Of a stretch of 64,000 bases of DNA, positions 32,431 to 44,900 are shown one piece after another; position 1 is the stretch's first letter, and the number at the start of each line of letters is the position of its first letter. Source of the stretch: Sambucus nigra (lineage: Eukaryota; Streptophyta; Magnoliopsida; Dipsacales; Adoxaceae); contig OX422210.1 in the NCBI GenBank assembly GCA_949130495.1, positions 635,442,585-635,506,584 of the forward strand, written 5' to 3'. The notes under the pieces are model-generated. The model worked only from the letters and a program-made list of their open reading frames with translations, was not told where the DNA came from and made no database searches. Made by a program: the position numbers and the translations under genes.

Positions 32431-35135
32431 TCTTTGATCAACTGGATAAATACCAGATGAAGCTTAACCCGACGAAATGTACCTTTGGAGTACGAGAAGG
32501 AATGTTCCTCGGATACATCGTCAACCAACGAGGTATTGAGGCAAATCCAGAAAAGATCAAAGCTCTTTTAGGGCTGCGATCCCCGACGACGAAGAAAGAG
32601 GTGCAAAGTCTTACCGGACGAGTTGCAGCACTCAACAGATTTGTATCCCGAGCAACTGATAAATGCCTCCCATTCTTCAAAACACTACGAAAAAGTTTTG
32701 AGTGGACTGATGAATGTGAGAAAGCCTTTCAAGATCTGAAGAAGTATTTGGGAGCCCCACCATTGTTGTCTAGGCCAATAACTGGAGAGAAGCTGTACTT
32801 GTATTTGGCAGTATCAGAAAATGCAGTTAGCTCGGCGTTGATCAGATTGGAGAATGGAGTCCAGAAGCCAATTTATTACACAAGCAAGGCCTTCCGAGGT
32901 GCGGAAATCAGATACCCAAAGCTGGAAAAATTGGCACTGGCATTAATTGAAGCAAGTAGAAGAATGAGACCATACTTCCAGGCCCATACCATCATTGTGT
33001 ATACCGACATGCCGTTAAGACAAGCCCTTCACAAGCCAGAAAAATCAGGAAGATTGATGTACTGGGCAATAGAGCTCGGTGAATATGATATTGTGTATGA
33101 ACCCAGATCATCATTGAAAGGGCAAGCCGTGGCAGATTTTATAGCAGAGTTCACATACCCTGATACCCCCGAGGAGCAAAAGATGCTTGCTGACCTACCT
33201 GTGGACGATACAGGATCGACAGACACAGATCCAAACCAACCAAGGTTGGTAAAAGGACTTGTGGATGTAGAAAAATCATCATATTTAAACCCCGACCAAC
33301 TCCGGTTGGTAGAGGGGCGCGAACAAATGACCGACGAGGAACGAAGGATACCCGGGGATGATGAAAGAAAGCAGATGATATTTCACCGAGGAACTCTAAC
33401 AGATAAGAAATTTGAAGACGAGTTACATACATGGAGATTATATGTAGATGGATCATCTTGCACGGCTGGTTGTGGAGCAGGGATTGTTTTAAATTCTTCA
33501 GATGATATTGACATGGAGTACGCCTTGAGATTCCAATTCAAAGCTTCCAATAATGAGGCTGAATATGAGGCTATGATAGCAGGTTTTCATTTGGCGAAAG
33601 TTATGGAGGCACGTCAAGTAATTGTTTTCAGTGATTCTCAGTTAATTGTGAATCAAATGATGGGAATATATGCAGTGAAGGGAGGGTTAATGGTGAAATA
33701 CCATGCAAAAGTGATGGAATTATTGAAAGAATTCGATGCTATTCAATTGGTGAGGATACCGAGAATGGAGAATGCTAGAGCAGACGCATTGGCCCGACTA
33801 GCGTCAGCTACGCGCACCGAGCTGCGAAGAACGATACCAATTGAAGTACTAGAAATTCGGAGCATAGAAGAAGATCTGACGGTGAAGATTATTACCCTTG
33901 ATTTAGAACCATCTTGGATGGATCCTATCAGAGCATACATTGAAGAAGGAGTACTACCGGAGGACAAACTAGCTGCCAAGAAATTGAAGTATAAAGTCGC
34001 TCGGTATGTATTAACTAATGGTGTTTTGTATAGACGAGGAATTATGGCAGGTTTGCAGAGATGTGTGCATCCATCAGAAGTCAAAGAATTGATTGAAGAA
34101 ATCCATGAAGGATCTTATGGAGCTCATGTAGCAGGTCGGACTCTACTGCAAAGGGTGATGACACAAGGATACTACTGGCCGACGATGAGAGCTGATTGTA
34201 TAGCCTATGCTAAGAAGTGTGACAAGTGCCAACGTTTTTCTTCCATCCGAAGAACTCCACAGGCATTGTTGACACCCATAACATCACCTTGGCCATTTGC
34301 TATGTGGGGGATTGATCTGGTTGGACCACTGCCGACGACCCGAGGAAGGTTCAAGTATCTCGTCGTGGCAGTAGACTATTTTACTAAGTGGGTGGAAGCT
34401 GAACCACTAATTGATATGACGTACGAGAAGGTGTATCAGTTCATATGGAAAAATATCATTTGTCGGTATGGTCTCCCCCACGCTTTCATCACAGACCATG
34501 GAACGCAATTTGATAATGAAGAATTTGCTGCCTATTGTCATCAGTCAAACGTCTTGAAGTTTCATTCAGCACCAGGCCATCCCCAAAGCAATGGGCAGAC
34601 TGAAGTGACGAACAAAACATTACTAAATGGGTTGAAGAAGAGGTTAAGTGAGGCTAAAGCAAATTGGATTAATGAGCTACAGTCAGTTTTGTGGGCTTAC
34701 CGAACAACTCCCCGAGCAGCAACAGGAGAATCACCATATATGCTAGCATTTGGAAGTGAGGCTGTGATACCTGCCGAGTTGGGCCTACCAACACATAGGG
34801 TGTTAAATTTCAATTCTCCGATCAGTGATCTGATGAGAAGGATGGATTTAGATATGCTCGAGGAAGTCAGAGAAGAGGCAGCCATTAGGAATGCTGCTTA
34901 TCAACAACGAACAGCTCTGTTTTACAACAAAAGGGTAAAGAAATGTGATTTAAAAGAAGGGGATTATGTGCTAAAGAAGGTCATTCAGAAGCAGAATAAA
35001 CTGGAAGCAAACTGGCATGGACCTTATCGAGTTACAGAACTTGTTCGACCAGGAACTTACAGAATCGCAATTCTAGAAGGAGAGGAATTTAAAAATGCAT
35101 GGAATGCTGAACACCTGCGCAAGTATTATCAGTGA
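32431..35135 (+). CDS. TAT-B pol 3' part: RT thumb, RNase H, second RNase H, integrase
   Basis: A 908-codon open frame begins at ATG 32409, but its first seven codons come from the inverted segment; homologous sequence starts at FDQLDKYQMK. Domains: RT thumb GYIVNQRGIEANPEKIKALL, then RNase H (about residues 95-250, FEWTDECEKAFQDLKKYLGA to ADFIAEF). A second RNase H follows (about 343-475; LYVDGSS, SNNEAEYEAM, SDSQLIVNQ, ENARADALARL), then a zinc-binding region (about 565-606; HEGSYGAH, CDKCQRF). The integrase core has D about 636, D about 695 and E about 732 (IDLVGP, ITDHGTQFDN, NGQTEVTNK). The frame ends ...WNAEHLRKYYQ. No chromodomain is seen. A dual RNase H is diagnostic of the Tat lineage. 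It is intact, but cut off from its own RT by the inversion. Confidence 0.93.
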
Positions 35136-35245
35136 TGTCAAATGTAAAGCATTTCTTTCATTATGAATAAAACGAAGATGTTTCACCATTTTTCTTTCTG
35201 GATGAGAGTTTTTCGGGGAATACTAGTATAATACACTACACAACA

Positions 35246-35560
35246 AAAGTGCTCTAAGGAGCCAACCTCCTTTGGTTAGGAGGACAGCTCTACGGAGCAA
35301 AAGTGCTATAAGTAGCCAACCTCCTTTGGTTAGGAGAACATGCTCTAAGGAGCCAAAAAATGCAGCTCTACGGAGCAAAAGTGCTCTAAGGAGCCAACCT
35401 CCTTTGGTTAGGAGGACAGCTCTACGGAGCAAAAGTGCTCTAAGGAGCCAACCTCCTTTGGTTAGGAGGACAGCTCTATTGAGCAAAAAGTGCTATAAGT
35501 AGCCAACCTCCTTTGGTTAGGAGGACATGCTCTAAGGAGCCAAAAGCTTTAAGGATCCAG
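35246..35560. repeat. TAT-B tandem hairpin array 1 (54-bp unit)
   Basis: Five units start near 35246, 35298, 35376, 35430 and 35484. Each has AACCTCCTTTGGTTAGGAGG, a CCTCC/GGAGG hairpin, and GCTCTAAGGAGC or GCTCTACGGAGC, a GCTC/GAGC hairpin. Unit two is lengthened to about 78 bp. Open frames across it are by-products. It lies between the end of pol and the end of the antisense gene. Confidence 0.9.
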
Positions 35561-35567
35561 AAAGTGT

Positions 35568-35880
35568 ACACCAGCATGATCAACTACGGTTGGTAAGATA
35601 AAAATATACTCTCATATTACAACTTATGTTGGTCGGGAGGTAATATTATTACAATGAGTTTTTTGAAAAACAAAATGTTTAAAAAATACACCAAGTATAG
35701 TTGGTCGGGGATAAAAACCCAATAACTGTAGTTGGTCGGCAAGGACAAATTATTGATCTTAGTTGGTCGGACGCAATTTTATAAATAAACCAAGTATAGC
35801 TGGTCGGGAATAAAAGCCCATCAACTGTAATTGGTCGACAAACATTATTCACCCACCTTGGTTGATTGGAAACAGTTTGA
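35568..35880. repeat. TAT-B repeat array 2 (GTTGGTCGG motif)
   Basis: About eight diverged units spaced 30-55 bp apart centre on (C)CAAGTATAGTTGGTCGGG or AACTGTAGTTGGTCGGC. Most contain a small CCAA...TTGG inverted repeat. The array follows array 1 directly. Confidence 0.7.
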
Positions 35881-36131
35881 ACATTTTTACTCATTACTTA
35901 TTTATTAAGTGATCGAGAAATATTACTAATACTTGTAACTTTTATTAAGTTGCTTATTGAACAATAATATTGTTATCTTTTTAACAGATACATAGATACA
36001 TATGTACAAATATAAATGTGCTTGATAAACACAAGACTAACAAAATGGGCAAACAGAAAATGAAAATCTTTTCATTAATCTAGAATAAATTACAAATTAC
36101 AAGGAGATACTAAATTGTTACATGGATATTA

Positions 36132-39100
36132 CTATTCTATTGGTTTTTTGCCCTGTGCTTTAGAAACAGGTTCCTCGCCGGCAGGAGGGTCTTCTAGGCA
36201 AAGGGGAGAATTGATGAAATTAAAATCTCTGAGCATTCTGACGTTCATAACAGAAGGTGTATCCAAAAGATGCTCAGGACGAGATAATTCAGCTTGGGAG
36301 TGAAGGCTATAATCACCAAGATATTTTGAAATTAGACTGCGAGGAATGGAACGAGCTGGAATCCATGCCATATCCAATTTGAAAGGTGGTACAGGCAGGT
36401 CTAATAATGATGGAGCATGATAGTCCCATAAAAAATGCCCTTGCTCCAACTTTAATACACCCAATGCATTTAACCATCCTTACTTGTAACCTTCATTATT
36501 AGCATGTTCAATGCGAGCATCCAGATGAACGAGAGCTTCATTGTATCCTGCCATCCAGAATTCTCTTGGCTGTTTATGGAATTGGAAGGTTAATCTATCC
36601 AATTGTTCATGAAGGCTTTTGGCAAAGAGATCTTTGTTATGCAAGGCAGATTTCGTTGATGCCAGCTGATCTTCCAGAGACAGATTTTTATTAGACATTT
36701 CAGTCAGAGCACGGTCTTTTACTTTCAACTGGAATGCTTGAGTTTCCAGAGTAGACTGAGTGCGAGCCTCTTCAACATTTTGGCTGACTCTTCCTCGCCC
36801 CCGAGAACCTCTTCCTCGTCCCCGAGCAGTTCCAGAAATGGCAGATCTTCTTAAGTCCTCCAGCTCTTGCCTCAGTTTGGCATTTTCGACCTCTAAGAAC
36901 GAGAAGCCTTCATCAGTAACTGGTATTAATGCAGTAGAGGATGAAGCAACAGATTCATATTGAGCTAATTTCTTCTGCAAATTATTATTTTCTTGCTCCA
37001 GGATCTCGGCGATTTGTCTACAGGCTTCAATTTCACCTTTTAGGGTCCTCTCCCTGACGTCATACCCAGCAATGATCTTCTTGTGGCCTGTTTCTGAAGA
37101 GAGCTGCTGGTATCTATTTTCATAATCTTTATGTAACAAAGCCATTGATTCGTTATGTTGATTTTGAAGATCCTCTAAGGAACCATGAAGCTCTTCAATC
37201 AACTCATAGTAAGCGACATTGTTGGCCACTGCTCGGTCGAGTAAAGCTTTCAAGTACTGATAAGCTTCAATAGCCTGCTCTGAAGCACCGTGACCAAGGA
37301 TATCAGCAATTTCCGATGTACTAAGATCTGTATGACCAGCCTTATAGTATTGATGACATTGCTGCATCAGCTCGGTATCATGAGAAGAGATCAATTCCAT
37401 TCTAGCAACAAACTAATGACAAGAAAAAGACAACAATCAACAGAAAAAAGTTATCAACAACAGAGATGAGCAAAGATATATTTTATTAGATCATCAAAAA
37501 GTTACATCGTTCGATTACAAGGAAATATAGAAATGCTACCGAACAACTTCACACCTTTTCCTTGTCTCCCAAGACTTTCTTGGGAGGCTGGGACGAGGAG
37601 CTCGGTTGCTCGGTGGTAACTACAGCTTGATCGGTTGGAATCTTCTCGGGAGGAGGAGGCATGGAGGAAACGTCCTCGGTGGCAGAGGGTTGAGAGGCAG
37701 AAACTTGATCGCCCATAGCCATGGAAGACTCATCTGAGGCAGGTTCATCTTCTTCTTCTTCCACAATTGGTGGAGGAGGACCAGGGAGATGCCGTTGGAA
37801 TAGCTCAGAATCGTCTTGGACTTTTAGCTCTTGCAGAGCAGCTACCCAACCATCATGGAAGTATTTTAACTCCCCATATTAGACTTGGGACGTCATTGCA
37901 GCTATCCCTCTCTCCCATCCTTTCTCCCAACCAACGCTGAAATGTTTCTTTATTGCAACTTTTTTCCTCGACCTCTCCGAGGAGAGCTTCACCTCCAGTT
38001 CCTCTTTCTTAACCTTAATATCTCGCAGAGTAGATAATTCTTCTTCTGCCTTCTTCAATTTATCATCAGATTCCTGATGTTTAACCTCCAAATCTTTAAT
38101 TTTCTCCTCCAAATTCTTGGAGGTTTCAGCCATCTTCATCTTATCAGCCTCAGCCACAGCCAACTTTTTCTCCCAAACAGTTTTCTCCTCGATGTACTGT
38201 TGGCGAGATTCCTTCACAGATTGGGTTAAACCCAACAAAGCATCGTCAACATCGGACGATGAAGTGGAAGCTTTAATAACTTGATCTTTCTTCACGATGG
38301 TATTGAAGCAGTTCACCAGCTGAAAAATAAGAAAAAAAAATAAAGTCAACACAAATACAAGAATTCAAGAAAAAGAAAGAAAGACCAAAGGTATGAGAAA
38401 GTTACTGAAGAAAGATGGCGAGCAGCTAGGGATGTCAATGTGTCCCTAGGAATTTTTTCATCAACCCCGAGAACCTCGGGTATAACTGAGCTCGTTGAAG
38501 AACTCGGAAGAATAATTTTTGAGACACCACTACCACCAGCGGGTAGAGAAGATGCAGTTCCAGCAAGATTAACTGAGGATGATTTCCTCAATCTCTTCAA
38601 AGGACGGTCAGCAGCATCAACCAAGGAAGAAGTCTTGGTCGGAGAGATGGCAATTACATCAGCAGAAGCATCTTTCTTGCTCGGGGCCACTGGGGGCTTC
38701 TCGGCAACTTTGGAGGAACCAGCATCTACTTTTTTAGTCCCCTCTGGGACATCAATTTTGCCTTTCTGGGCTCCAACAGCAGAAGAAGTGTCACCAAATA
38801 GAGCAGGAGGAGCTCTTTTCTTGCCCATTCTCTGAGATAGGGGGATATGAGAATCTGAAGATGAACTTTCTGGTGTTGAAGTTGGTTCAACAGGGCGAGC
38901 AGTATAAGAAGTTGTGTAACTCTTATACTGTAGTAAATATGAAGCAGATCTAATATGCTCGTCAGCAATGGTCTTATGCAAATTCCAGATAAGTTTCAAA
39001 TGCTTGATATTCACTTCTGACTCTTTTGGAGTTTTTCTTTTGCTATCAACTGCAAATAAATACATAATGGAATATCAGTCATACATTTTGTCAAACATGA

Positions 39101-39647
39101 TGAAAGCATAATTTCATAAGTAAAATAAAATGAAAAATAAACCTATCCCATTGCCGTATGGGGGGCATCTGGGACCGTTGTATACTTCATTCCCAGATAA
39201 AGGCGCATGTTGCCAATTTTTTATGACCAACCCATGCTCAAAATAATCCCTATTTGAGTCAGGGAGATTAACTACAAGAGCCCTATTCAAATACCTAGTT
39301 TTTAAATAATAAATATTATCCAGAACAACCCATTTATAACAAAACATAATTTCAGGGATCCCAATACGAGTCCCATGAGTTAGATTTAATTTGTGCACCC
39401 CGTTAATTATTCTCCATGAATTGGGGGCTATTTTTGCAGGAACAAGATCAAAATATTGACAAAACTCAAGACATAATGGGTTCGGTGGAAAGGAAAAACC
39501 GCATTCAGCAACAAAAAGACTGGGGAACCAATGTCCCTCAGCCAATCGAAAGTAATCTAAAGGCTCAGAAAGAACCTCTAGAGTTACCCACGAAGGAATG
39601 GAAAAATCAGAACGGAATTTTTCAACAGATTCCACAATATAAACCAT
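36132..39647 (-). pseudogene. TAT-B antisense gene, four predicted exons, broken
   Basis: Minus-strand gene between pol and the 3' LTR. Exon 1 (39647-39143, MVYIVESVEKFRSDF...PPYGNGIG) resembles the plant 'putative gypsy-type transposon' domain (PF04195 by memory). Exon 2 (39049-38406) is Ser/Pro-rich. Exon 3 (38319-37555) and exon 4 (37412-36132) are predicted coiled coil. Exon 4 also carries an RGRGRGSRGRGR stretch. Splice sites are consensus-like (TTTGCAG acceptor; AAG then GTGTGA donor) and phases agree. The first exon is 505 bp in both TAT-B and TAT-C. Stops at about 37879 and at 36480-36482 (where TAT-C has Gln) break it. Antisense genes of this kind are known in Grande-like elements; function is unknown. 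Confidence 0.75.
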
Positions 39648-40062
39648 ATTGAATAAAAGAGATACAGAAGAAAGAAAGAAGATCTTACAGAAAGAAAGGA
39701 GATGTGTTGACAACGAACGGAAACAAAGATGAACGCACAAGAGAAGAAGAGAAGAGAAAGCTGGAATGCAGAGAATGAAAAACGTAGACGACGGTATGGT
39801 TACCAAAGAAGTTTAAATACTTTGCATTGGGAAGCGGCGAAAGAAATGATTACCAAAAAGAAACTACTAAACTTCCGGCGGCTAAAAGGACAAAATTTGC
39901 ACAAATATCAAAGCGCTTATCAAAAAGGCGGAAACTGCGAAATAAGAAGGAAATTTGAATACAATGTTCCTAAAACCCGGGAAGTACATTTAATATTGCC
40001 ATATACCGAGAAAGAATGTTCCATACTCTTCAAAGTTCAAAATATGAAACATTGGGGGCTTC

Positions 40063-40617
40063 TGTTGATACCAAAATTAATGTGCTGATGTGGACGAAGA
40101 AGATGAAGACACGTGTCAATCTACATGGCACAACAGCAGCGAGGAAGATCATTTCCCGACCAACCGTGTTTCTTTCCGAGAAACTCTATCACACCTAGGA
40201 ACTCTATCATCCCGAGATACTCTAAGTACTCCGAGAAACTCTTGATCAACAAGCAACTAAGGCGGTCCGAACTGCATCTCGGCCGTATCATTAATTACCA
40301 GACGGACAACTGTTCAAATATCCATTGTATTCTTGACGCACACGCTGCATTAAATGTATTACCCTTTCATATGTATATCATTTAATGTATTGGACCTTTC
40401 ATGTACAGCCTAGAGGCTATAAATACCTTGTATCATCCTCAATTCAGGAGGACCGGAATTTCTTGAGAGAATTTGTAATCAAGAATTCCACAAACACTCA
40501 GCAATAACATAACAGTGGACGTAGGCTTTATTCCTAGCCGAACCACTTTAAAAATCTTTGTCTTATTTATTTATCTGTGATTGAAAAATTAGAGCGATCT
40601 AGTTTTTTACATCAACA
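40063..40617 (+). repeat. TAT-B 3' LTR
   Basis: 555 bp, preceded by the tract ATTGGGGGCTTC. Nearly identical to 29814-30368. Confidence 0.95.
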
Positions 40618-41142
40618 ATCACAAATAAAATTCTACTTGATAGATTAAAGAAGAGACTAAAAGCAGCAAAGGGTAATTGCATAAATGAGCTTTTTCTTTG
40701 GGATTACCGAACAACATCAAGAACTACCACTAGCGAAACCCCATACATGCTTAAATTTGGCATTGAGGTTGTAGTGCTAAGTAAGATAGGGCTACCCAAT
40801 CATAGGGTGTTCAACTTTGATTCTCTAAAAAGTGATCCGATGAGGAGATTGGACCTGGATTTAATGGAAGAATTGAGAAAAGATGCTTCTATTAGGCTTG
40901 CTGCACACCAACAAAGAACTGTCCGCTTTTACAACAAAGGGATGAAGTCGACCAATCTAAAAGAAGAAGATTATGTACTTAAAAAGGTGATCCAAAAATA
41001 GAACAAGTTGAAAACAAATTGGCATGGTCCTTATCGTATTTCATTAGTCGTCCGACCTGGTACTTTTTATTTGGAGACTTTAGAGGGAGAATAGTTTAAG
41101 AACCCTTGGAATGCCGATTATCTTCGAAAATACTACCAGTAA
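40618..41142 (+). pseudogene. TAT-A integrase, C-terminal part
   Basis: Continues the frame interrupted at 29813: NKILLDRLKKRLKAAKGN, CINELFLWDYRTTSRTTTSE, TPYMLKFGIEVV and KIGLPNHRVFNFDS. It ends NPWNADYLRKYYQ then a stop at 41140-41142. It has a stop after KKVIQK (40999) and another near 41093. It aligns collinearly with the TAT-B integrase end, which confirms TAT-B as an insertion. Confidence 0.85.
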
Positions 41143-41900
41143 TGGAAAAGGTCTATGTAATATTTATTTCCCCTAGATTTGAATAAAAAAACTCTGATTT
41201 CCAATTCATTTTAATTATGTTCTTTATTTTTTCGGAGTATGGTGGTATACATCCCCTAATAAGTATACAAAACGATCATTACTGTACTATAAGTTAGTCA
41301 ATCAGCCAACTGGGTTTCGACCTACCAAATTAATAGGTTCCTTACACCTACTACTAATGACCATTACTTTTTATATGAATTTAGGTCACAAACAAAAAAC
41401 TGATTAATGGTCGCTTGCTATAAATGATCATTACTTCATAAATGATTTAAGGTCATGAACCGAAAGGCGATTAATGATCATTACTTCTTGTATAATTTCA
41501 CCTTTGGATGAATCAAGAATGAGAAGCTTGTAAAACTTACAAGTTTTACCCAACCGAATTAGATAATGGGATATACATATACATTCATACTATAGGAATA
41601 CACATACACATCCCTAATACACTTGGTTTGCCACTAATAACTAGTAATAATACTTGGATCAAAACTATGCTGTTGGTTTTATTTAAGTATATTAGTATGA
41701 TATAAGGCCTTATAATAGCAAAGGATAGTAATTAACCAGATTACTTAGTCGGTCAGTCGACTAAGTAATCACTGGTGAAATTACAAGTGTCCATATTGCA
41801 AACATAAATACGAAAGAACAAGCAATAAACAAAAGATGTTTTCATTTCACTGGAAATTTTTTACAAGGTTACAACAATAGAAAATTAGAAAAAGTGATAA
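41143..41900. other. TAT-A region between pol and antisense gene
   Basis: Non-coding. Contains diverged repeats around AATGATCATTACTT (about 41350-41490) and related inverted motifs, in the position occupied by the hairpin arrays of TAT-B, but with different sequence. Confidence 0.5.
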
Positions 41901-44900
41901 CTATTCGGCTAGGCACTTGCCCTGAGCCTTATCTATGCCAACTGGAGGATCATCCAGAGTATAAGGAGAATTGATAAAGTTGAAATCATGTAGCATCCTC
42001 CTGTTACTGCTGCTCGGCTGGTTCATTAGATGAGGAGGTCAAATTATCTCAAGTTCATCATGCAATTCATAATCCCCTAAATATTTGTATATTAAACACT
42101 AGGGAATCGAATCAGCAGGAATCCAGCTTAGATCCAACTTGAATGGAGGATTTTGATAGTCCAAAAGATTGGGATCATTGCAATGCCATATTTCGCTGTT
42201 CTGGTTAACTTTTAATAAAATAAGTAGATTATTCCATCCCCATTTATAGCCCTCGTGATGACTCTAGGCCAAATAATCATCTACACGAGATCGGGCTTTA
42301 TTGTAACCTTCCATCCATACTTCTCTGTGTTTTTTTTTAACTAAAAAGTTAACCTCTCTACTTGATGCTGAAGTTTCTTGAGAACGTCTTTGTTTTTCAA
42401 ATGAATCACTTGGTCGATAATAGTAGACTCCTTTATTTTTAACTGAAGTGAAAGATCGACAATAACTGAAGTTTTAGACTTTAACTCCGCAGCTTGATCG
42501 ACCAAAGTTTTATGAGTTTTTTCTTCTTTAAGAGTTCGTTGGGCAATAATTATTCCTCGGGATAACTGTCCAGGCTTAGTATTTTTCCCTTGCAAAGATT
42601 CTAAATCTTGTAACAGCCTGGCATTCTCCTCTTTCAAGAGAGAAACTCCTTTATTAAAGCCATCAGTAGTAGACTTCTTTAAGCTGTCAAGCTCATTTCT
42701 CAAAGCATTATTCTCTTCCCCCAACAAATATGTAATTTCTTGAGTTTCTTTAACCTCCTGCTTCAGCACAATTTCTCTCTTATTCAAAGTTGAGGTATAT
42801 TTCTGAAGTTTTTCTTAAAGCCATTAGCTTCACTCAAAGCTTTAAACTTGGCTTCATAGTCAGCATGGAGAAGAACCTTCGATCAATTATGATTACGCTA
42901 CAGCTGCTCGATCATCTCGAAGTATGTAACATTGTTAGCCGTAGCCCGATTAAGAAGGAATTTAAGATAAGTGTACGCATTCTTTACTTGATCATAAGCG
43001 TTTGCACCGAGCAAGTCTGTCAGTTCTTCATATGTCAAATCCAAGTGACCAGCCTTAAACAGATTGTGGTTAAGTTGGAGTAGATTGGAGTTACTGGAGG
43101 CAATTTGTTCCATCTTGGCATTAAACTAAAAAGATAAAGTAACATTTGATTAAAAAAAATAGACAGAGCAATAGTTAAGCATAAAAAACGTGATGGCAAT
43201 AGACAATTTAATTAAAGAAAAAGTTCTTTCATTAATAGATGTCAGCATTATAGAAAGGTACATCAGATAAAGACAAAAAGAAGACAAAGGAAATGTGCAA
43301 AATATAAAGACTAGAAGCCAAATAAGTCTAAACCTTCTTCTTATCCTTCTCTACCTCCGAGTTTATCTCCTGGTCGGTAAGAGGACCAGCTGAGTCAACA
43401 GGAGCATTGTCTTGATCGTGATTGGATGGAGGAATAATTGACTCAATTTCTAGAGAGGATTCCCCCGAACCTGAATCATCATCAAGGTTGGGGGGGGGGG
43501 GGGGAGGGGAAAGCCTGGATCGTGCCTCAGAAATAGCTCTGAATCTTTAATAGTGCCAACTTCCCTCAAAGCTACCGACCAACTGTACTTGAAGAATTTC
43601 TTCTTGGCATACGCTATTTGGGCAGAAGTAGCAGAGATGGACTTATCCTAGCCCTTGTTATAGGATGTCTCTCTGGTTTTCTTTCTTTTGGCCTTCTCAA
43701 TAGAAGGGTTAGCAAACAGTTTGACTACCTTCTCTTCGGCATCCTTTGCCCTGCACTCAGCTTGAGTGGAGGCCAAGGTAGTCACAGTTAGGGCTTCATC
43801 ATCTTTTTATCGCGCTTCTTCGATAACCTTGATCCTTTTTTCCCAATTCTTCTAATTTGTCTTCAAAGCGGCCTCCTCTACTTCTCTCGAAGAAGAACGT
43901 AGATGATCATCCTTCTCTAACATTTGGTTATAATCAACCAGGAACTGCAAGAAAAGAACCAATTCAGCACAAACAAAGGAAAACATAAATAATACACTAA
44001 ATATGAAAACTTACATGGGTTAAACTTTTAGTATCCTCTCTGATAGTCTTGATCGGGACATGGAAGCAGCAGTAATCTTATGGTTTGGGAGAATACCAAC
44101 CTTTATCAGTTTCCTAGCCAAGCTAGGACTAAAGGGTATAGTTAAACCAGTAACAGATGGGACATTACCAACCGACCCCTATTGATCGTCATCAATAACC
44201 TTCTGAACCTGCTTATCAGTAGGACATCTCCTTAGTCTCTTAAGAAGAGAGTCATCACCTTTGTTGGCTGGGGGCTTCTTGCCAGCCTTAACCTTCTTCT
44301 TCTAGGCATTAGTGTCAACTGGTTTCTTGGCACCAACAGTGGAGTCCTCTAAAATATTAGGAATTTTCCTTTTTCCCATGCTGACAGAAATAGGAAGATC
44401 AGAGTCAAAAGAAGAAGAAGTGCCACTAGTAACAACTTCAACACCAATAATAACATACTCGGTAGCAGAGGAAGCAAACATTGGACCCCTCTCCAAATTA
44501 ATCACAAATAAAGGCACAACAGTTGTTGGTCAAGATACAAAAGATATTATGAAGCTCTTATACTCTAACAATACCGAAGCTGATCGTGGATGCTCTTCTC
44601 CTGTTCTTTGATTAAGGCCCCATAAGAATTTGAGTTCTTCTAAGTTTACTTCACCCAATTTGGGGCACGTTCTCTTGCGTTCTTCTGCAACAAAATAATA
44701 AACAGTAGCAGTTAGCATACATCAGAAAAGAAATCAGTAAAGAAAGGCAAGGGCTGAAATAACAACCTATCCCATTCCCTTATTAAGGGCATCTGGGACC
44801 ATTGTAGGCCACTCCAGTACCAAGTGGAGCATATTTCCAATTCTTAACTATTATAGCATGATCCCAATAATACTTATTAGAATTAGGCAAATTCAATACT

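Larger units (their letters stand above)
29814..40617 (+). mobile_element. TAT-B: young, full-length Tat-lineage retrotransposon with an internal inversion
   Basis: 10,804 bp. The two 555-bp LTRs differ by about three substitutions by eye. A perfect 5-bp target duplication ATCAC (29809-29813 and 40618-40622) shows the ends are intact. Order on the plus strand: LTR, TGGCGCCG primer site, gag (30432-31357), then the protease/RT segment on the minus strand (about 31358-32430), then plus-strand RT end, RNase H, second RNase H and integrase (32431-35135). After that come two hairpin-repeat arrays, an antisense gene (36132-39647) and the 3' LTR. About 1.1 kb (gag zinc finger and protease active site) is missing compared with TAT-A. 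It is inserted in the TAT-A integrase. Confidence 0.92.

Noticed and set aside
31634..32437. Plus-strand open frames in the inverted RT block
   Set aside because: They are shadows of the minus-strand RT frame, which carries all the conserved motifs.
32438..34885. Minus-strand open frames opposite pol
   Set aside because: No motifs. They are complementary to the long RNase H-integrase frame.
35223..35502. Repetitive open frames (RRAVLLTKGGWLLRALLL type)
   Set aside because: They are an effect of the 54-bp hairpin repeats, open on both strands.
20723..41142. An endogenous pararetrovirus instead of an LTR retrotransposon
   Set aside because: Integrase, LTRs, target duplications and a tRNA-type primer site are present, and no movement or coat protein motifs are seen.
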